Shown one piece after another: positions 35,098-43,947 of a stretch of 64,000 nt of DNA (positions are counted from its first letter, which is position 1; the number at the start of each line of letters is the position of its first letter). The translations under genes were made by a program, and so were the position numbers. This DNA is from Photobacterium damselae. Lineage in GTDB: Bacteria > Pseudomonadota > Gammaproteobacteria > Enterobacterales > Vibrionaceae. The notes below the pieces were generated by a model. The model made no database searches and was not told the origin of the DNA. It worked only from the letters and a program-made list of their open reading frames with translations. The stretch is taken from the NCBI RefSeq assembly GCF_003026815.1, contig NZ_PYOG01000020.1, positions 23,019 to 87,018 on the forward strand. Direction: 5' to 3'.

Positions 35098-36054
35098 ATG
35101 AGTGTCGTGGTTTATGCTCCTGCATCTATCGGTAATGTCAGTGTTGGGTTCGATGTACTCGGGGCTGCTGTTTCTCCCATTGATGGCACTCTATTGGGTG
35201 ATAGAGTGGCTGTAACTGAGGGGGAACAGCCATTTGCATTACATTGTGTTGGGCGCTTTGTTGATAAATTACCGCAGCAAGCAACGGATAATATTGTTTA
35301 TCGCTGTTGGCAAGTGTTTGCTCGTGAACTGGATAAACGAAATCTAGTTTTACTTCCCGTAACTGTGACACTTGAGAAAAATATGCCAATTGGTTCAGGG
35401 TTGGGATCCAGTGCTTGCTCTATTGTGGCTGCATTGGATGCGTTAAATCAGTTCCATGGTAACCCGCTCGATCAAGAAGCGTTGTTAGCGTTAATGGGGG
35501 AGATGGAAGGGGAGATATCAGGCAGTCTGCACTATGATAATGTGGCTCCCTGTTATCTTGGCGGTCTGCAATTTATGGTAGAGAGCCAAGATATTATAAG
35601 TCAGAGTATTCCCTGTTTTGAACACTGGTATTGGGTTATGGCCTATCCTGGTATTACGGTTTCAACAGCAGAAGCGCGAGCTATTTTACCAGCACAATAT
35701 CGGCGCCAAGATGTGATTGCTCATGGCAGACACTTAGCCGGTTTTATCCATGGTTGTTATTCGGGACAAGCGAAATTAGCAGCCAGTATGATCAAAGATG
35801 TGGTTGCAGAACCTTATCGAGAGCGTTTGCTCCCTGGGTTTAGTCAAGCCCGGGAATACGCTTTGAGTGCCGGAGCGCTTGCTTGTGGTATATCTGGGTC
35901 CGGTCCCACACTGTTTAGCATTTGTGACGATATTGAGGTTGCTCAACGAGTTGCTAAGTGGTTACAAGAACATTATGTGCAAAATGAACAAGGATTTGTC
36001 CATGTTTGTCGGCTTGATAAGCAAGGCTCAAAAATGACAGGAAGTGATTTATAA
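35098..36054 (+). CDS. thrB: Homoserine kinase
   Basis: GHMP kinase that phosphorylates homoserine for threonine synthesis. It has 318 residues from an ATG one base after the thrA stop. The N-terminus is [19 protein letters not shown], the ATP-binding GHMP motif is [18 protein letters not shown] near residues 96-113, and the C-terminal motif is [16 protein letters not shown]. Length and motifs match the family; operon position confirms it. Confidence 0.97.
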   Translation: MSVVVYAPASIGNVSVGFDVLGAAVSPIDGTLLGDRVAVTEGEQPFALHCVGRFVDKLPQQATDNIVYRCWQVFARELDKRNLVLLPVTVTLEKNMPIGSGLGSSACSIVAALDALNQFHGNPLDQEALLALMGEMEGEISGSLHYDNVAPCYLGGLQFMVESQDIISQSIPCFEHWYWVMAYPGITVSTAEARAILPAQYRRQDVIAHGRHLAGFIHGCYSGQAKLAASMIKDVVAEPYRERLLPGFSQAREYALSAGALACGISGSGPTLFSICDDIEVAQRVAKWLQEHYVQNEQGFVHVCRLDKQGSKMTGSDL

Positions 36055-37353
36055 ATGAAATTAGTGAATTTAAAAGAACCTCAGCAGCAGGTTTCTTTCT
36101 CGTATGCAGTACAAAATGGACTTGGTCGACAGCAGGGGCTTTTCTTTCCAGATACATTGCCGATTTTTGATGATATTGACGCATTACTTGAACTCGATTT
36201 TGTCACTCGCAGTAGTAAGATTTTATCTGCCTTTATTGGTGAGGAATTATCTTCACAGCAGGTAAGTCAATTGGTTGATGCCGCTTTTCAATTCTCAGCT
36301 CCAATTACTAAGGTCAGTGACAATACCTATGCCCTAGAGCTCTTTCATGGTCCAACCTTAGCGTTTAAAGATTTTGGCGGTCGTTTTATGGCGCAGTCTT
36401 TGGCTGCTGTGACGGGGGATGATGGCAAGATTACTATTTTAACGGCCACTTCTGGGGATACTGGTGCGGCTGTTGCTCATGCATTTTATGGTATGGACAA
36501 CATCCAAGTAGTGATTTTGTATCCGAAAGGCAAAATCAGTCCATTACAAGAAAAGCTATTTTGTACGCTAGGTAAAAACATTACAACGGTGGCGATAGAT
36601 GGCACCTTTGATGATTGCCAAGCATTAGTGAAACAAGCATTTGATGATCCAACTCTGCGAGCCGATATCGGGCTTAACTCTGCTAATTCCATTAATATTA
36701 GTCGATTGTTGGCTCAGGTCTGTTATTACTTTGAAGCGGTCGCACAATTACCTCTAACTGAGCGCCAAGAGCTGGTGATTTCAGTGCCAAGTGGTAATTT
36801 TGGTAATTTGACGGCTGGATTATTAGCTAAAGCTATAGGGCTTCCCGTTAAACGCTTTATTGCTGCTACTAACGTCAATGATACGGTCCCCCGTTATTTG
36901 CAAACAGGAATTTGGCAGCCTAAAACAACCATACCAACGATTTCTAATGCAATGGATGTGAGTCAGCCAAATAACTGGCCGCGGATTGAAGCGCTATGCC
37001 AACAGCAAGGTTGGGGACTGGAAACTTTAGGTTATGGTGCGGTTACTGATCAGCAAAGTGCGGAAACCTTGCATCAATTACAGCAATTAGGCTATCTGTG
37101 TGAGCCTCATGGAGCGATTGCATATCGAGTGTTAAATGAGCAGTTGCAGCCAGGAGAAACAGGCCTCTTTTTATGTACGGCACATCCAGCTAAGTTTAAA
37201 GAAGTTGTTGATGATATCCTAGCGATAGATATACCACTACCAGAACCACTAGCAAAACATAATGTATTACCTTTGCTCTCTCTTGAGCGTGGTAATGATT
37301 TTGCTGACATTGCGGCAATTTTATATTCCGTCCAGCCTGAGAAAAAAGAGTAG
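36055..37353 (+). CDS. thrC: Threonine synthase
   Basis: PLP enzyme that converts O-phosphohomoserine to threonine. It has 432 residues and its ATG directly follows the thrB stop codon. The PLP lysine lies in LAFKDFGGRFMAQ near residue 107; the phosphate-binding loops are TATSGDTGAAVAHAFYG and VPSGNFGNLTAGLLAK. Substrate-site text such as LFHGPTLAFKD is conserved with E. coli. It ends the operon; the downstream hairpin serves mostly grcA on the other strand. Confidence 0.97.
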   Translation: MKLVNLKEPQQQVSFSYAVQNGLGRQQGLFFPDTLPIFDDIDALLELDFVTRSSKILSAFIGEELSSQQVSQLVDAAFQFSAPITKVSDNTYALELFHGPTLAFKDFGGRFMAQSLAAVTGDDGKITILTATSGDTGAAVAHAFYGMDNIQVVILYPKGKISPLQEKLFCTLGKNITTVAIDGTFDDCQALVKQAFDDPTLRADIGLNSANSINISRLLAQVCYYFEAVAQLPLTERQELVISVPSGNFGNLTAGLLAKAIGLPVKRFIAATNVNDTVPRYLQTGIWQPKTTIPTISNAMDVSQPNNWPRIEALCQQQGWGLETLGYGAVTDQQSAETLHQLQQLGYLCEPHGAIAYRVLNEQLQPGETGLFLCTAHPAKFKEVVDDILAIDIPLPEPLAKHNVLPLLSLERGNDFADIAAILYSVQPEKKE

Positions 37354-37440
37354 GGTAGATGTAAAATTCAAGTGTAGAGAGGTCGATTTGGCTTCTCTAT
37401 TTTTGATTAATACTTTTTATCAATGGCATAAAAAAGACAT

Positions 37441-37472
37441 AAAAAAACGGCACCTAATGAAAGGTGCCGTTT
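37441..37472 (-). terminator. Terminator of grcA, possibly also thrC
   Basis: Arms aaacggcacct and aggtgccgttt with a 6-base loop. On the minus strand the stem is followed by seven T, a strong terminator for grcA. On the plus strand the T run is short (tttctattta), so termination of thrC is likely weaker. Confidence 0.85.
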
Positions 37473-37520
37473 CTATTTATATTAGCGCAATCTTAGTAAT
37501 GCGCTTTCAACTAACAAATA

Positions 37521-37898
37521 TTATAGGCTGTTAGTGAAAGTACGAGAGATAACGTCGCGCTGCTGTTCTGGAGTTAGAGAGTTAAAGCGTACAGCATAAC
37601 CAGATACACGGATAGTTAGCTGTGGGTATAGTTCAGGGTGCTTAACTGCTTCTTCTAGAGTTTCGCGCTTAAGAACGTTTACGTTTAGGTGCTGACCGCC
37701 TTCAATCTTAGCTGGAGCTTCGATTGCTAGTTCGCGGTACTCGATGTCACCTAGGTCTGCTGCAGGAACTACTTGATCTGCTTCGAAACCAGCAGCTGCT
37801 ACTACACAACGCGCTTCATTTGTTTCGCTATCTAGGATCCAGATAGTATTTAGTAGTGCTTCGTTAGCTGCTTTAGTAATTTGAATACCAGTGATCAT
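37521..37898 (-). CDS. grcA: Autonomous glycyl radical cofactor GrcA (YfiD)
   Basis: Spare glycyl-radical domain that restores oxygen-damaged pyruvate formate-lyase. It has 125 residues. The C-terminus carries RVSGYAVRF with the radical glycine at Gly100, and the sequence ends like the PFL C-terminal domain ([14 protein letters not shown]). Its promoter has a perfect FNR box at the right distance for activation without oxygen, as for E. coli yfiD. It converges on thrC. Confidence 0.97.
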   Translation of the reverse strand: MITGIQITKAANEALLNTIWILDSETNEARCVVAAAGFEADQVVPAADLGDIEYRELAIEAPAKIEGGQHLNVNVLKRETLEEAVKHPELYPQLTIRVSGYAVRFNSLTPEQQRDVISRTFTNSL

Positions 37899-37955
37899 GA
37901 CTTTTTCTCCACAGGGATGTTGTTAATTTTTTCAATTTTTGTCTTGAGCTACGTA

Positions 37956-37998
37956 TTATATAACCGTAAGTGTGGTTTCACGTATTGATATAGATCAA
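37956..37998 (-). promoter_or_regulatory. FNR-dependent class II promoter of grcA
   Basis: TTGAT-ATAG-ATCAA at 37985-37998 matches the FNR consensus exactly. Reading leftward, a perfect TATAAT occupies 37961-37956. With transcription starting near 37950 the FNR site is centred at about -41.5, the class II position. The start lies about 50 bases before the grcA ATG. Confidence 0.85.
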
Positions 37999-38230
37999 TT
38001 TACCACAAAAAACATTAAAATCAATAGGGCTATTTCTTTGCGTTAAATCAAATTAAGTGCATTTTTACTAGCCTTCAATGAATGTTATATTCTTTAAAAA
38101 ATAATTTATAAGTATAAATGTAGTAAATTTACTACATTTTACAGGTGGATAATGGGGCGTATTACGGAGAAAGAGGGACTTATTTCGTGATTATGTTGTA
38201 ATTCTTGTTATAAAAAAACATGTCTAAAAG

Positions 38231-38246
38231 TGTGATTCTTGTCACA
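38231..38246. promoter_or_regulatory. Perfect CRP-consensus palindrome just before nfo
   Basis: TGTGA-TTCTTG-TCACA matches TGTGA-N6-TCACA at all ten specified bases. It ends only 17 bases before the nfo start codon and about 8 before its ribosome site. That position fits repression or roadblock better than activation of nfo. The rest of the 365-base grcA-nfo gap is AT-rich, with no gene seen. Confidence 0.55.
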
Positions 38247-38263
38247 TATAAAAAGAGGTGAAA

Positions 38264-39106
38264 ATGAAATTAATTGGAGCTCATGTCTCTGCCGCTGGTG
38301 GTGTCTATAATGCACCGCTTAATGCACATAATATTGGTGCTAATGCTTTTGCGCTATTTACGAAAAATCAACGCCAGTGGATTGCTAAACCCTTAGAGCA
38401 ATCTGCAATAACGGCATTTAAAGCGCGCTGTCAGCAATACGGATTCCATCCTGAGGCAATCTTACCTCACGATTCTTACTTGATTAATTTGGGTTCCCCT
38501 GATGCAGAGAAACTTGAAAAGTCACGTAATGCTTTTATTGATGAAATGGATCGTTGCCAACAATTAGGGCTGCATCTATTGAATTTTCATCCCGGTAGCC
38601 ATTTAAAGAAAATCTCTGAGAGTGACTGTCTTGCTTTGATCGCAGAATCAATCAATATGGCACATCAAGCAGTACCAAATGTGGTGGCTGTGATTGAAAA
38701 TACAGCAGGGCAAGGTTCGAACTTGGGCTGGCGTTTTGAGCACTTAGCAGAAATTATTGCGCAAGTTGAAGATAAAACCCGAGTTGGCGTATGTATTGAT
38801 ACTTGCCACACTTTTGCCGCTGGATACGATTTACGTACCGAGCAAGCAACAGAACAGACCTTTGCTGAATTTGACCAAATTGTTGGTATGCACTACTTAC
38901 GAGGTATGCATTTAAATGACTCGAAAGGAAAGTTAGGTAGTCATTTAGATCGTCACAACAGTTTAGGGGTAGGGGAAATTGGTTGGGATTGCTTCCGTTA
39001 TTTAATGCAAGATCCGCGTTTTGATAATATTCCTTTGGTCCTTGAAACAATTGATCCCGATATTTGGCAGCAAGAAATTGCTAAGTTACGTAGCTTTTGT
39101 AACTGA
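38264..39106 (+). CDS. nfo: Deoxyribonuclease IV (AP endonuclease)
   Basis: Zinc-dependent endonuclease IV that nicks DNA at abasic sites and removes damaged 3' ends in base-excision repair. ATG 38264 follows aagaggtgaaa and gives 280 residues, as in E. coli. Metal-site motifs are visible: [14 protein letters not shown] at the start, [39 protein letters not shown] and [17 protein letters not shown]. It is next to ung, another base-excision enzyme. Confidence 0.97.
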   Translation: MKLIGAHVSAAGGVYNAPLNAHNIGANAFALFTKNQRQWIAKPLEQSAITAFKARCQQYGFHPEAILPHDSYLINLGSPDAEKLEKSRNAFIDEMDRCQQLGLHLLNFHPGSHLKKISESDCLALIAESINMAHQAVPNVVAVIENTAGQGSNLGWRFEHLAEIIAQVEDKTRVGVCIDTCHTFAAGYDLRTEQATEQTFAEFDQIVGMHYLRGMHLNDSKGKLGSHLDRHNSLGVGEIGWDCFRYLMQDPRFDNIPLVLETIDPDIWQQEIAKLRSFCN

Positions 39107-39160
39107 TCTAAGCACGGTAGAATAGGGCGATAAACAGACTTAATTGATGGAGATAGCTCG

Positions 39161-39820
39161 GTGCAATCTTGGCAAAATTTTTTACAACAGCAGCAACAAC
39201 AAGAATATTTTGAGCAGATTCAAAGCTATGTTGCTAATGCACGTCAGCAAGGCAAAGTGGTGTATCCGCCAGAAGAAGATGTTTTTAGTGCTTTCACCGC
39301 CACTCCTTTAGATCAGGTTAAAGTCGTTATTTTAGGCCAAGACCCTTATCACGGCCCAGACCAAGCCCATGGCTTAAGTTTCTCCGTAAAACCTGGGGTA
39401 AAAACGCCACCGTCTTTAGCGAATATGTATAAAGAGCTAGCAACGGATATTGATGGTTTTACTATTCCTGAGCATGGTTATTTACAATCTTGGGCAGAGC
39501 AAGGGGTATTGTTACTTAATACAGTACTAACGGTTGAGCAAGGTAACGCTCACTCCCATGCTAAGATCGGCTGGGAGACGTTTACTGATAAAGTGATTGA
39601 ACATATCGATCAAGAATGTGAAGGCGTTATCTTCTTGCTATGGGGCACGCACGCACAGAAAAAAGGTAAGAAGATCAATACTCAGAAACACCATGTCTTG
39701 AAATCAGCTCACCCGTCTCCACTTTCTGCTTATCGTGGTTTCTTTGGTTGTCAGCATTTTTCGCAAACCAATACATTACTGCAAGCGATGAATAAAACTC
39801 CGATTACTTGGCAAGTTTAG
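39161..39820 (+). CDS. ung: Uracil-DNA glycosylase
   Basis: Removes uracil from DNA to begin base-excision repair. It has 219 residues from a GTG with gatggagatagctcg upstream. The water-activating motif [13 protein letters not shown] has the catalytic Asp at residue 61, and the leucine-loop motif is [14 protein letters not shown] near the C-terminus. A glutamine-rich stretch ([13 protein letters not shown]) near residue 8 is a local quirk of low-complexity CAG/CAA codons. It lies 54 bases after nfo, so the two repair genes may be co-transcribed. Confidence 0.97.
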   Translation: MQSWQNFLQQQQQQEYFEQIQSYVANARQQGKVVYPPEEDVFSAFTATPLDQVKVVILGQDPYHGPDQAHGLSFSVKPGVKTPPSLANMYKELATDIDGFTIPEHGYLQSWAEQGVLLLNTVLTVEQGNAHSHAKIGWETFTDKVIEHIDQECEGVIFLLWGTHAQKKGKKINTQKHHVLKSAHPSPLSAYRGFFGCQHFSQTNTLLQAMNKTPITWQV

Positions 39821-39929
39821 TCTTTTATCGTGATTTGTGTGGATAAAATATAATCAGGATCATGCCATGACAGGCGACTTTTAGCTATATTCTATGGGTT
39901 CAGGAAGAACTCAAGGGCAAGGAGTCGCT

Positions 39930-40460
39930 ATGTTAGATAGAATTCATATAGAGCACGGAAATATCAACCTGTTGCTAGAGATATTATTGCAAAAAGCACG
40001 TTTGGTTGAGGATGGGGGGAAAATTGATTATCACCTTATTCAAGATATTATCCATTATTTGCAATACCAAGCCGATCGTTATCATCATCCGAAAGAAGAT
40101 ATTCTTTATCATTACTACCTTGCTCATTATGGTGAAAATCAGTCGATTAAAAACTTAGAGCAAGAACATATAGAATTGACCCAACTTACTGCTGAGTTTG
40201 CTGATATTGTGGATATGATTCTGCTTGATTCGGTTATTCCACAAGAAATTTTTTTGCAGAAATTACATAATTTTGCCATGCGTCAAAAAGCACATTTACA
40301 GTTAGAAGAGCGAGAAATTTTTCCGCTGCTACGTCGTGATTTTTCACCTTATGACTGGCGCTGCGTGAGTGAGCAGTATCAAGATGATATTGATGATCCA
40401 CTGTTTGGGCGTAAAGTTGCCGATCGCTATCGTAATTTACATAATTACATCGATATTTGA
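39930..40460 (+). CDS. Hemerythrin HHE-domain protein
   Basis: 176 residues from ATG 39930, which has aaggag five bases upstream; the frame is open a little further but without a better start. The protein is nearly all helical, with metal-ligand-type residues in a four-helix order: HIEHGN (5-10), HHPKEDILYHYY, EQEHIELTQL and AHLQLEEREIFPLL. This is the pattern of non-heme diiron hemerythrin-like domains, which bind oxygen, NO or sense redox state. A C-terminal extension of about 35 residues (DDIDDPLFGRKVADRYRNLH) matches a common proteobacterial subgroup. The exact role is unknown. Confidence 0.85.
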   Translation: MLDRIHIEHGNINLLLEILLQKARLVEDGGKIDYHLIQDIIHYLQYQADRYHHPKEDILYHYYLAHYGENQSIKNLEQEHIELTQLTAEFADIVDMILLDSVIPQEIFLQKLHNFAMRQKAHLQLEEREIFPLLRRDFSPYDWRCVSEQYQDDIDDPLFGRKVADRYRNLHNYIDI

Positions 40461-40478
40461 TGGTAGAAAACGAAAGAT

Positions 40479-40505
40479 ACGCCTTCGATGCTGCTTTGAA
40501 GGCGT
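40479..40505. terminator. Hairpin between converging hemerythrin and DUF3545-like genes
   Basis: acgccttc and gaaggcgt form an eight-base stem with an 11-base loop, but the T runs are poor on both strands. It is a possible weak bidirectional terminator. Confidence 0.45.
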
Positions 40506-40524
40506 GTCTTAAATTGTTGCGAGG

Positions 40525-40707
40525 TTAATAATCCAAATCATCAAGAGAGTAATCGTGGAGCAGATCCATCTCTTGTAGCTCTTTTCTCAATCTTTGACGA
40601 TCTTTCAAGGCTTCTATCTCACGCCACTTACGCTTTTCTGGCTTACTGCGTGAACGACGTGGAGCAGGTTCAAAATCCATATAATCATCAAATGCATAGC
40701 TATCCAT
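40525..40707 (-). CDS. Small conserved protein, DUF3545/PA3496-like
   Basis: 60 residues with a strongly charged middle (RRSRSKPEKRKWREIEALKD), acidic ends (DDYMDFEPAP; YSLDDLDY) and a helical segment. The start ATG has agaggtg upstream. The arrangement of acidic start, basic RSKPEKRKWREIE core and helix matches the DUF3545/PA3496 group of small gamma-proteobacterial proteins, for which a link to envelope integrity has been suggested. No membrane segment is present. Function unproven. Confidence 0.7.
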   Translation of the reverse strand: MDSYAFDDYMDFEPAPRRSRSKPEKRKWREIEALKDRQRLRKELQEMDLLHDYSLDDLDY

Positions 40708-41475
40708 ATAGCACCTCTATCCTACAACAGGGTGAGTCTTTCACCACCGCAATTAAATATCATATAACTGAGCAAAATAGAATCGATGTGTTTCATCTTT
40801 GTTATGAACAAATTAAGCTTTTTTGACTTTGCTCTCACTTCAATAGGGGGCTGTTCACTTTAGCTGCAATTTATTGGTTGATATTTGATGCATATGAAAA
40901 ATTTATTGCGATTAACAAAGGAAATATCTAGAGATTAAAACAATGTTTTAAACATGATGTGCGGTAAATTGGGCCTTTACATATTTAGCCTATAAATTAG
41001 AACTAATTGCTTGTTTTCAAAAATAAACCAATCTTCCTTATGATGGCGTAAACGGTTGCAATTAAGAGGGGTAGTATTATCGTTGCTGTATTATTTATGC
41101 CGTTTTATTGCTGTCTGGTTCATCTGTTTGCATATTGATTTTTGTTGGTAAAATCAGCATGATCAGCGTCCATCTGCAGTTCTAACTTCCAATGAATTGC
41201 AAATATTGGCTGAAATAATTGGGGTTATTTCACCAAATTCTAATAACAACAAAAGCGGAGTGATAACGGTCACTTTGAGTTGTTGCAACAACATGTAGTC
41301 ATTTGCTATTCACTGCTTGTAGTTGGGTTTTTTATTCAATCCACTTCTATAATCATGACATAACAGTAACAAGCAGCGTATGACATTAATTTGCCATTAA
41401 GGCTCAGTTTTGCGTTTTATCCGATGCGACTTGTACGTATTGGAGGAGCGCTTTTTGAATGTATAAGGGGTGTTT
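40708..41475. other. Long intergenic region upstream of the AgcS symporter
   Basis: About 770 AT-rich bases with no protein-like frame. It contains the exact 14-base palindrome gttgttgcaacaac at 41279-41292, a likely operator. The first 300 bases would serve the leftward small gene. No recognised RNA gene is seen, though a small RNA cannot be excluded. Confidence 0.5.
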
Positions 41476-42903
41476 GTGACAAGCCAGATTAATTTTTTAA
41501 ACGATCTGCTATGGGGCTCTGTACTCATCTACATCCTAATTGGTGTGGGAATCTATTTTACTTATCGTCTTGGTTTTATTCAGTTTCGTCACTTTGGACA
41601 TATGTTCCAAGTTATGAAAAATAGCCGCAAGTCGGATCCATCTGGTATCTCCTCTTTTCAAGCACTTTGTACCAGTTTGGCCGCTCGTGTTGGCACCGGA
41701 AATATGGCCGGAGTTGCGGTTGCTTTGACGTTAGGTGGTCCTGGCGCGGTATTTTGGATGTGGTTAATTGCGATGCTAGGTATGGCAACAGCCTTTGCTG
41801 AAAGTACACTAGCTCAGTTATATAAAACCCGTGATGATGATGGTAACTACCGTGGTGGTCCTGCCTACTATATGGAAAAAGGCTTAGGGATGCGCTGGAT
41901 GGGAATTGTGTTCTCCATCTTCTTGATTATTGCTTTCGGCCTAGTTTTTAACTCTGTTCAAGCCAACTCTATTACTCAAGCGATGCACGTTGCCTTTGGT
42001 TGGAATCCTCTGTATGTCGGGTTAGTTCTGGTTGTAATGACAGGTGTTATTATCTTTGGTGGTTTGCGAGCGATTGCACGTACAGCCGAGATTTTAGTCC
42101 CTGCGATGGCTCTGTGTTATCTTGCCATCGCCCTATTTATCATGTTTGCCAATATCGAAAAATTACCCGATGTTATTATGATGATCATCAGTAATGCTTT
42201 TGGTTTTGGTGAAGCGGCATCGGGTGCTCTTGGCTATACTATCGCACAAGGTATGATCAATGGACTTAAACGCGGCCTGTTTTCTAATGAGGCAGGTATG
42301 GGTTCTGCGCCTAATGCTGCTGCATCGGCAACGCCATATCCACCACATCCTGCCTCTCAAGGCTATGTGCAGATGTTAGGTGTTTTTATGGATACCATTG
42401 TTATCTGTTCGGCAACGGTTGCGATTATTTTAATGTCTGGCGAATATGTCCCTCATGGTGACGTCACAGGTATTCAATTGACTCAGCAAGCTCTGAGTTC
42501 TCAGGTGGGCGATTGGGGAGCAATATTTATTGCTGTTGCGATATTCTTCTTTGCCTTTACTTCGCTAGTTGCTAACTATTCTTATGCAGAAACCAATCTG
42601 ATTTTCTTAGAGCATAACCATAAGATGGGTCTGAACATTTTCCGTGTTGTGGTGTTAGGTATGGTGATGTTTGGTGCATTAGCTGATCTACCAACGGTCT
42701 GGGCAATGGCTGATGTGTCGATGGGTATGATGGCTTTGATCAACTTAGTTGCCATTGTGCTGTTATCTGGCACTGTGGTGAAATTAGCAAAAGACTACAA
42801 TCACCAACTGGCTCAAGGGAAAGTCCCTACGTTTGATAGTAATGACTATCCTGAGTTACATGCCCAACTAGAAGAAGGTATTTGGGATCAGAGTAAATCT
42901 TAA
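41476..42903 (+). CDS. Sodium:alanine symporter, AGCS family
   Basis: Polytopic inner-membrane Na+-coupled alanine/glycine importer, 475 residues with about ten or eleven hydrophobic segments. GTG 41476 (MTSQINFLNDLLWGS) has aagggg five bases before it; a GTG two codons upstream is less well placed. Family motifs: ALCTSLAARVGTGNMAGVAV near residues 63-82 (the AGCS signature), GGPAYYMEKGLG and KRGLFSNEAGMGSAPNAAA. It is followed by a terminator, so monocistronic. Substrate by family only. Confidence 0.92.
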   Translation: MTSQINFLNDLLWGSVLIYILIGVGIYFTYRLGFIQFRHFGHMFQVMKNSRKSDPSGISSFQALCTSLAARVGTGNMAGVAVALTLGGPGAVFWMWLIAMLGMATAFAESTLAQLYKTRDDDGNYRGGPAYYMEKGLGMRWMGIVFSIFLIIAFGLVFNSVQANSITQAMHVAFGWNPLYVGLVLVVMTGVIIFGGLRAIARTAEILVPAMALCYLAIALFIMFANIEKLPDVIMMIISNAFGFGEAASGALGYTIAQGMINGLKRGLFSNEAGMGSAPNAAASATPYPPHPASQGYVQMLGVFMDTIVICSATVAIILMSGEYVPHGDVTGIQLTQQALSSQVGDWGAIFIAVAIFFFAFTSLVANYSYAETNLIFLEHNHKMGLNIFRVVVLGMVMFGALADLPTVWAMADVSMGMMALINLVAIVLLSGTVVKLAKDYNHQLAQGKVPTFDSNDYPELHAQLEEGIWDQSKS

Positions 42904-42943
42904 TCCTTGATGTTGTTATCTTTTACCTATTAGAACAATACTT

Positions 42944-42973
42944 AAAGCCATGCAGCAGTGCGTGGCTTTTTTT
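42944..42973 (+). terminator. Rho-independent terminator after the AgcS symporter
   Basis: aaagccatgc pairs with gcgtggcttt (one G-U), followed by a run of T interrupted only after 42973. Confidence 0.82.
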
Positions 42974-43074
42974 GTTTAACCTGATAGTCTTATATCCAAG
43001 TGGATCCAAAAGACCAATTCTAATAATAAATAACCAAGATTGGTGTAACTGTCAGAATTCAAGGGATAAAAAAT

Positions 43075-43848
43075 ATGTTAATTGTTGTTTCTCCAGCAAA
43101 GACACTCGACTATGAATCACCATTGGTGACCGAACAATATACGTTGCCTGAGCTAACAGAGCACTCTCAGCAGTTAATTGAGGTATGTCGTGAGTTAACG
43201 CCGATGGATATTGCTCGTTTGATGAAAGTGAGCGATAAGATTGCAGGACTTAATGCTGCTCGTTTTGCTGAGTGGGTCCCTACATTTACGCCTGAAAATG
43301 CCCGACCTGCAATGTTTGCCTTTAAAGGTGATGTGTATACAGGTCTTGCCGCAGAAACGATGACTGATGAGCAGATAGCGTATGCTCAGCAACATTTTCG
43401 TATGTTATCGGGCCTGTATGGCTTATTGCGTCCATTGGATTTAATGCAACCTTACCGTTTAGAGATGGGAACTAAGCTTGAAAACCCGCGCGGAGCAAAC
43501 CTATATCAATTTTGGGGTAACATTATTACAGATAAGGTCAATCTGGCTCTGGCGGAGCAAGGAGACGATATTTTAGTAAACTTGGCCTCTAATGAGTACT
43601 TTAAATCGGTTAAGCCTAAGCAGGTAAAAGGAACCATTATTACCCCAGTCTTTAAAGATGCTAAAAAAGGGCAATACAAAGTGATTAGCTTTTATGCCAA
43701 AAAAGCTCGCGGTTTGATGGCTCGTTATATTATTGATAACCAAATAGATTCAATTGAAAAACTGAAGGAGTTTGATGCGGCAGGATATTATTTTGTCGCA
43801 GCAGAATCGACCGCAACAGAGTTGGTATTTAAACGCGAAGAGCAATAA
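43075..43848 (+). CDS. yaaA: Peroxide stress protein YaaA
   Basis: Cytosolic protein that lowers free iron during hydrogen peroxide stress in E. coli, and binds DNA. It has 257 residues from ATG 43075 ([17 protein letters not shown]). The whole length fits: SPAKTLD at the N-terminus, FKGDVYTGL near residues 83-91, [20 protein letters not shown] near 108-127, [11 protein letters not shown], and the C-terminal [10 protein letters not shown] terminator shared with srmB follows. Confidence 0.96.
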   Translation: MLIVVSPAKTLDYESPLVTEQYTLPELTEHSQQLIEVCRELTPMDIARLMKVSDKIAGLNAARFAEWVPTFTPENARPAMFAFKGDVYTGLAAETMTDEQIAYAQQHFRMLSGLYGLLRPLDLMQPYRLEMGTKLENPRGANLYQFWGNIITDKVNLALAEQGDDILVNLASNEYFKSVKPKQVKGTIITPVFKDAKKGQYKVISFYAKKARGLMARYIIDNQIDSIEKLKEFDAAGYYFVAAESTATELVFKREEQ

Positions 43849-43883
43849 AAATACTCAGGGTTTAGTTGAGTAAGCATTGATAA

Positions 43884-43915
43884 AAAAAGCGGGAATATTG
43901 ATATTCCCGCTTTTT
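43884..43915. terminator. Bidirectional terminator, yaaA / srmB
   Basis: aaaaagcgggaatat and atattcccgcttttt form a 15-base perfect stem between converging genes. Confidence 0.9.
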
Positions 43916-43947
43916 GGTTATTTGATTATTAAGAAATAAAATCTAAA

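Noticed and set aside
39838..39846. Perfect DnaA box TGTGGATAA before the hemerythrin-like gene
   Set aside because: A single 9-mer is expected by chance in a genome; no second box nearby.
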